Assembly (NCBI RefSeq): GCF_900188235.1 | Contig: NZ_FZNT01000007.1 | Coordinates: 60,982 to 124,981, forward strand | Length of the DNA stretch: 64,000 nt | Direction of reading: 5' to 3' | Source of the DNA: Lutibacter agarilyticus | GTDB taxonomy: Bacteria > Bacteroidota > Bacteroidia > Flavobacteriales > Flavobacteriaceae | Shown here: piece after piece, positions 63,010 through 64,000 of the stretch | Layout: every line of letters starts with the position of its first letter | Position numbering within the stretch: position 1 is the stretch's first letter | The notes under the pieces: model-generated | Databases searched by the model: none | What the model was told of the DNA's origin: nothing | What the model saw: the letters and a program-made list of their open reading frames with translations, nothing else | Translations under genes and position numbers: made by a program

Positions 63010-64000
63010 ATGAGTATGAAAAAAAATTACTATTTAATAATCTGGTTGCTATTGGCAAGCTATATGGTTAATTTTTGGACGGTTGAGGCAGCTGTTACAA
63101 AAACGAAGCAACCTAATAGTTATGTTAATTATGTTGAGGCTTATACTAAAGAATTTCAACCTTTTTATGAAATTCCTGTTGAATTATTTAGTTTAGAAAA
63201 AGAAATAAAAAACAATTCAGTATATTTTTTTAATAGTGATGCTTACAAAACCGGAGAAGGATTAGATATAGTTTTGGATATAATTAATATTACTTGGCCT
63301 CCAAATAAAACTATTGAGTGTGGTGAAAGTTTAGATCCGGATGTTAATACAATATTAGGTGAAGCAACTGCAGATACTGATGCTAATAATTGTTCATTAA
63401 TAATATATTATGATGATAACTCTCCAGACTATACAAATCCTTGTAATGTTGAAATTATAAGAACCTGGTATGTTATTGAGGATTGTGGTGGAGGTGAAGA
63501 TATTTATCATGAACAAACAATTACAGTAGTAGACACTCAAGCACCAACAGCTTCTAATGTTACAACAAACGTTCAATGTATTAGCGAAATACCAGCTGTA
63601 GACCCTCTGGTAATAACCGATGAAGCAGATACTTGTGGTAGTGTTACTGTTGCATTTTTATCAGAATCTAATAATAGTGGTGCAGGTTCAATAGCAAGTC
63701 CATACATTTTAACTAGAATTTATAGTGTTACAGATGCTTGTGGCAATTTTATTGATGTTTCACATGTGATAACTGTAGTGGATGATGAAGATCCAGTGAT
63801 TACTTTAACAGGTGCTGCAACAATGACATTAGAATCTTGTGGTACCTATACAGAATTGGGTGCAACCGTTTCAGATTGTGAAACAGGTTTATCAGTGACT
63901 ATTGGTGGCGATACAGTTGATATGAGTACACCAGGTGTTTATACCGTAACATATAATGTTACCGATACAGCTACAAATGCCGCAACAGAAGTTACAAGAG
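63010..64000 (+). CDS. Large secreted Ig-like/DUF5011 adhesin, N-terminal part (3' end beyond window)
   Basis: An open frame from ATG 63010 (or 63016) runs to the window edge, 330 codons. It has a signal peptide with a hydrophobic core (YYLIIWLLLASYMVNF) cleaved near VEAA, then Asp/Thr-rich Ig-like units: ECGESLDPDVNTILGEAT, VVDTQAPTASNVTTNVQCIS and VVDDEDPVITLTGAATMTLE. The last is a DUF5011/HYR-type unit with ELGATVSDCETG. Regular Cys pairs suggest disulfides. Proteins of this type in Flavobacteriia are giant cell-surface adhesins, often exported by the type IX system with a C-terminal signal, which would lie outside the window. Confidence 0.85.
   Translation, partial: MSMKKNYYLIIWLLLASYMVNFWTVEAAVTKTKQPNSYVNYVEAYTKEFQPFYEIPVELFSLEKEIKNNSVYFFNSDAYKTGEGLDIVLDIINITWPPNKTIECGESLDPDVNTILGEATADTDANNCSLIIYYDDNSPDYTNPCNVEIIRTWYVIEDCGGGEDIYHEQTITVVDTQAPTASNVTTNVQCISEIPAVDPLVITDEADTCGSVTVAFLSESNNSGAGSIASPYILTRIYSVTDACGNFIDVSHVITVVDDEDPVITLTGAATMTLESCGTYTELGATVSDCETGLSVTIGGDTVDMSTPGVYTVTYNVTDTATNAATEVTR

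Overview
The window is AT-rich DNA from a member of the Bacteroidetes, most likely a marine or sediment Flavobacteriaceae. This rests on repeated -7 promoter boxes of the form TAnnTTTG with an upstream TTG, on family content (GSCFA, DUF6515, DUF4202, split metH, a DUF5011-type adhesin) and on the synteny alaS / M23 peptidase / merR / lemA / TPM genes. No species name is claimed.

Layout. (1) 1-7733 is a nitrate/nitrite assimilation regulon: a leftward nitrate porter (cut by the window edge) and siroheme methyltransferase cobA, and a rightward operon nirB-nirD-DUF4202-nitrate-sensing histidine kinase. Clusters of the palindrome TACGTA sit on the promoters. (2) 7818-12898 is a SAM-I riboswitch followed by a two-piece cobalamin methionine synthase and metF. 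(3) 13025-16531 holds thioredoxin, a DUF58 protein, two tandem tRNA-Asp genes each with its own terminator, and two secreted proteins. (4) 17448-21816 is a four-gene nucleotide-sugar operon. (5) 22220-32574 is core housekeeping: rhodanese, GSCFA, alaS, M23 peptidase, merR, lemA, two TPM proteins, der, a membrane protein and era. (6) 32942-34944 is an island border: initiator tRNA-Met, a truncated integrase-like N-terminus, an intact IS3-family element and a gene remnant. (7) 35387-61345 is the most unusual part: a caspase-like protease locus. It has six predicted exported caspase-fold proteases with intact His/Cys dyads, a CHASE2 membrane sensor, a FecR-like protein, an RHS/YD-repeat protein and a small secreted protein. 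(8) 61541-64000 holds a small membrane-anchored coiled-coil protein, a 42-bp perfect palindrome, a long gene-poor stretch and the start of a large Ig-like adhesin that runs off the window.

How the genes may work together. Region 1 imports nitrate/nitrite, reduces nitrite to ammonium with NADH and makes the siroheme the reductase needs; the kinase presumably senses nitrate/nitrite, but its response regulator is not in the window. Region 2 is a methionine/folate module under SAM control. In region 7 the rightward run 35387-53481 looks like one operon (gaps of 2-83 bp, one 25-bp overlap) encoding sensor, adaptor and four propeller-caspases. A second unit (TPR-caspase plus RHS protein) runs leftward and a metacaspase-like gene plus small secreted protein runs rightward. 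Several of these proteins carry short R-G-S-K or T-R-G motifs in linkers, which suggests (inference only) Arg-directed processing within an envelope protease network. Two of the propeller-caspases share nearly identical 3' ends, and a decayed inverted copy of the metacaspase C-terminus lies between the two outer units, so the locus has been evolving by duplication, conversion and decay.
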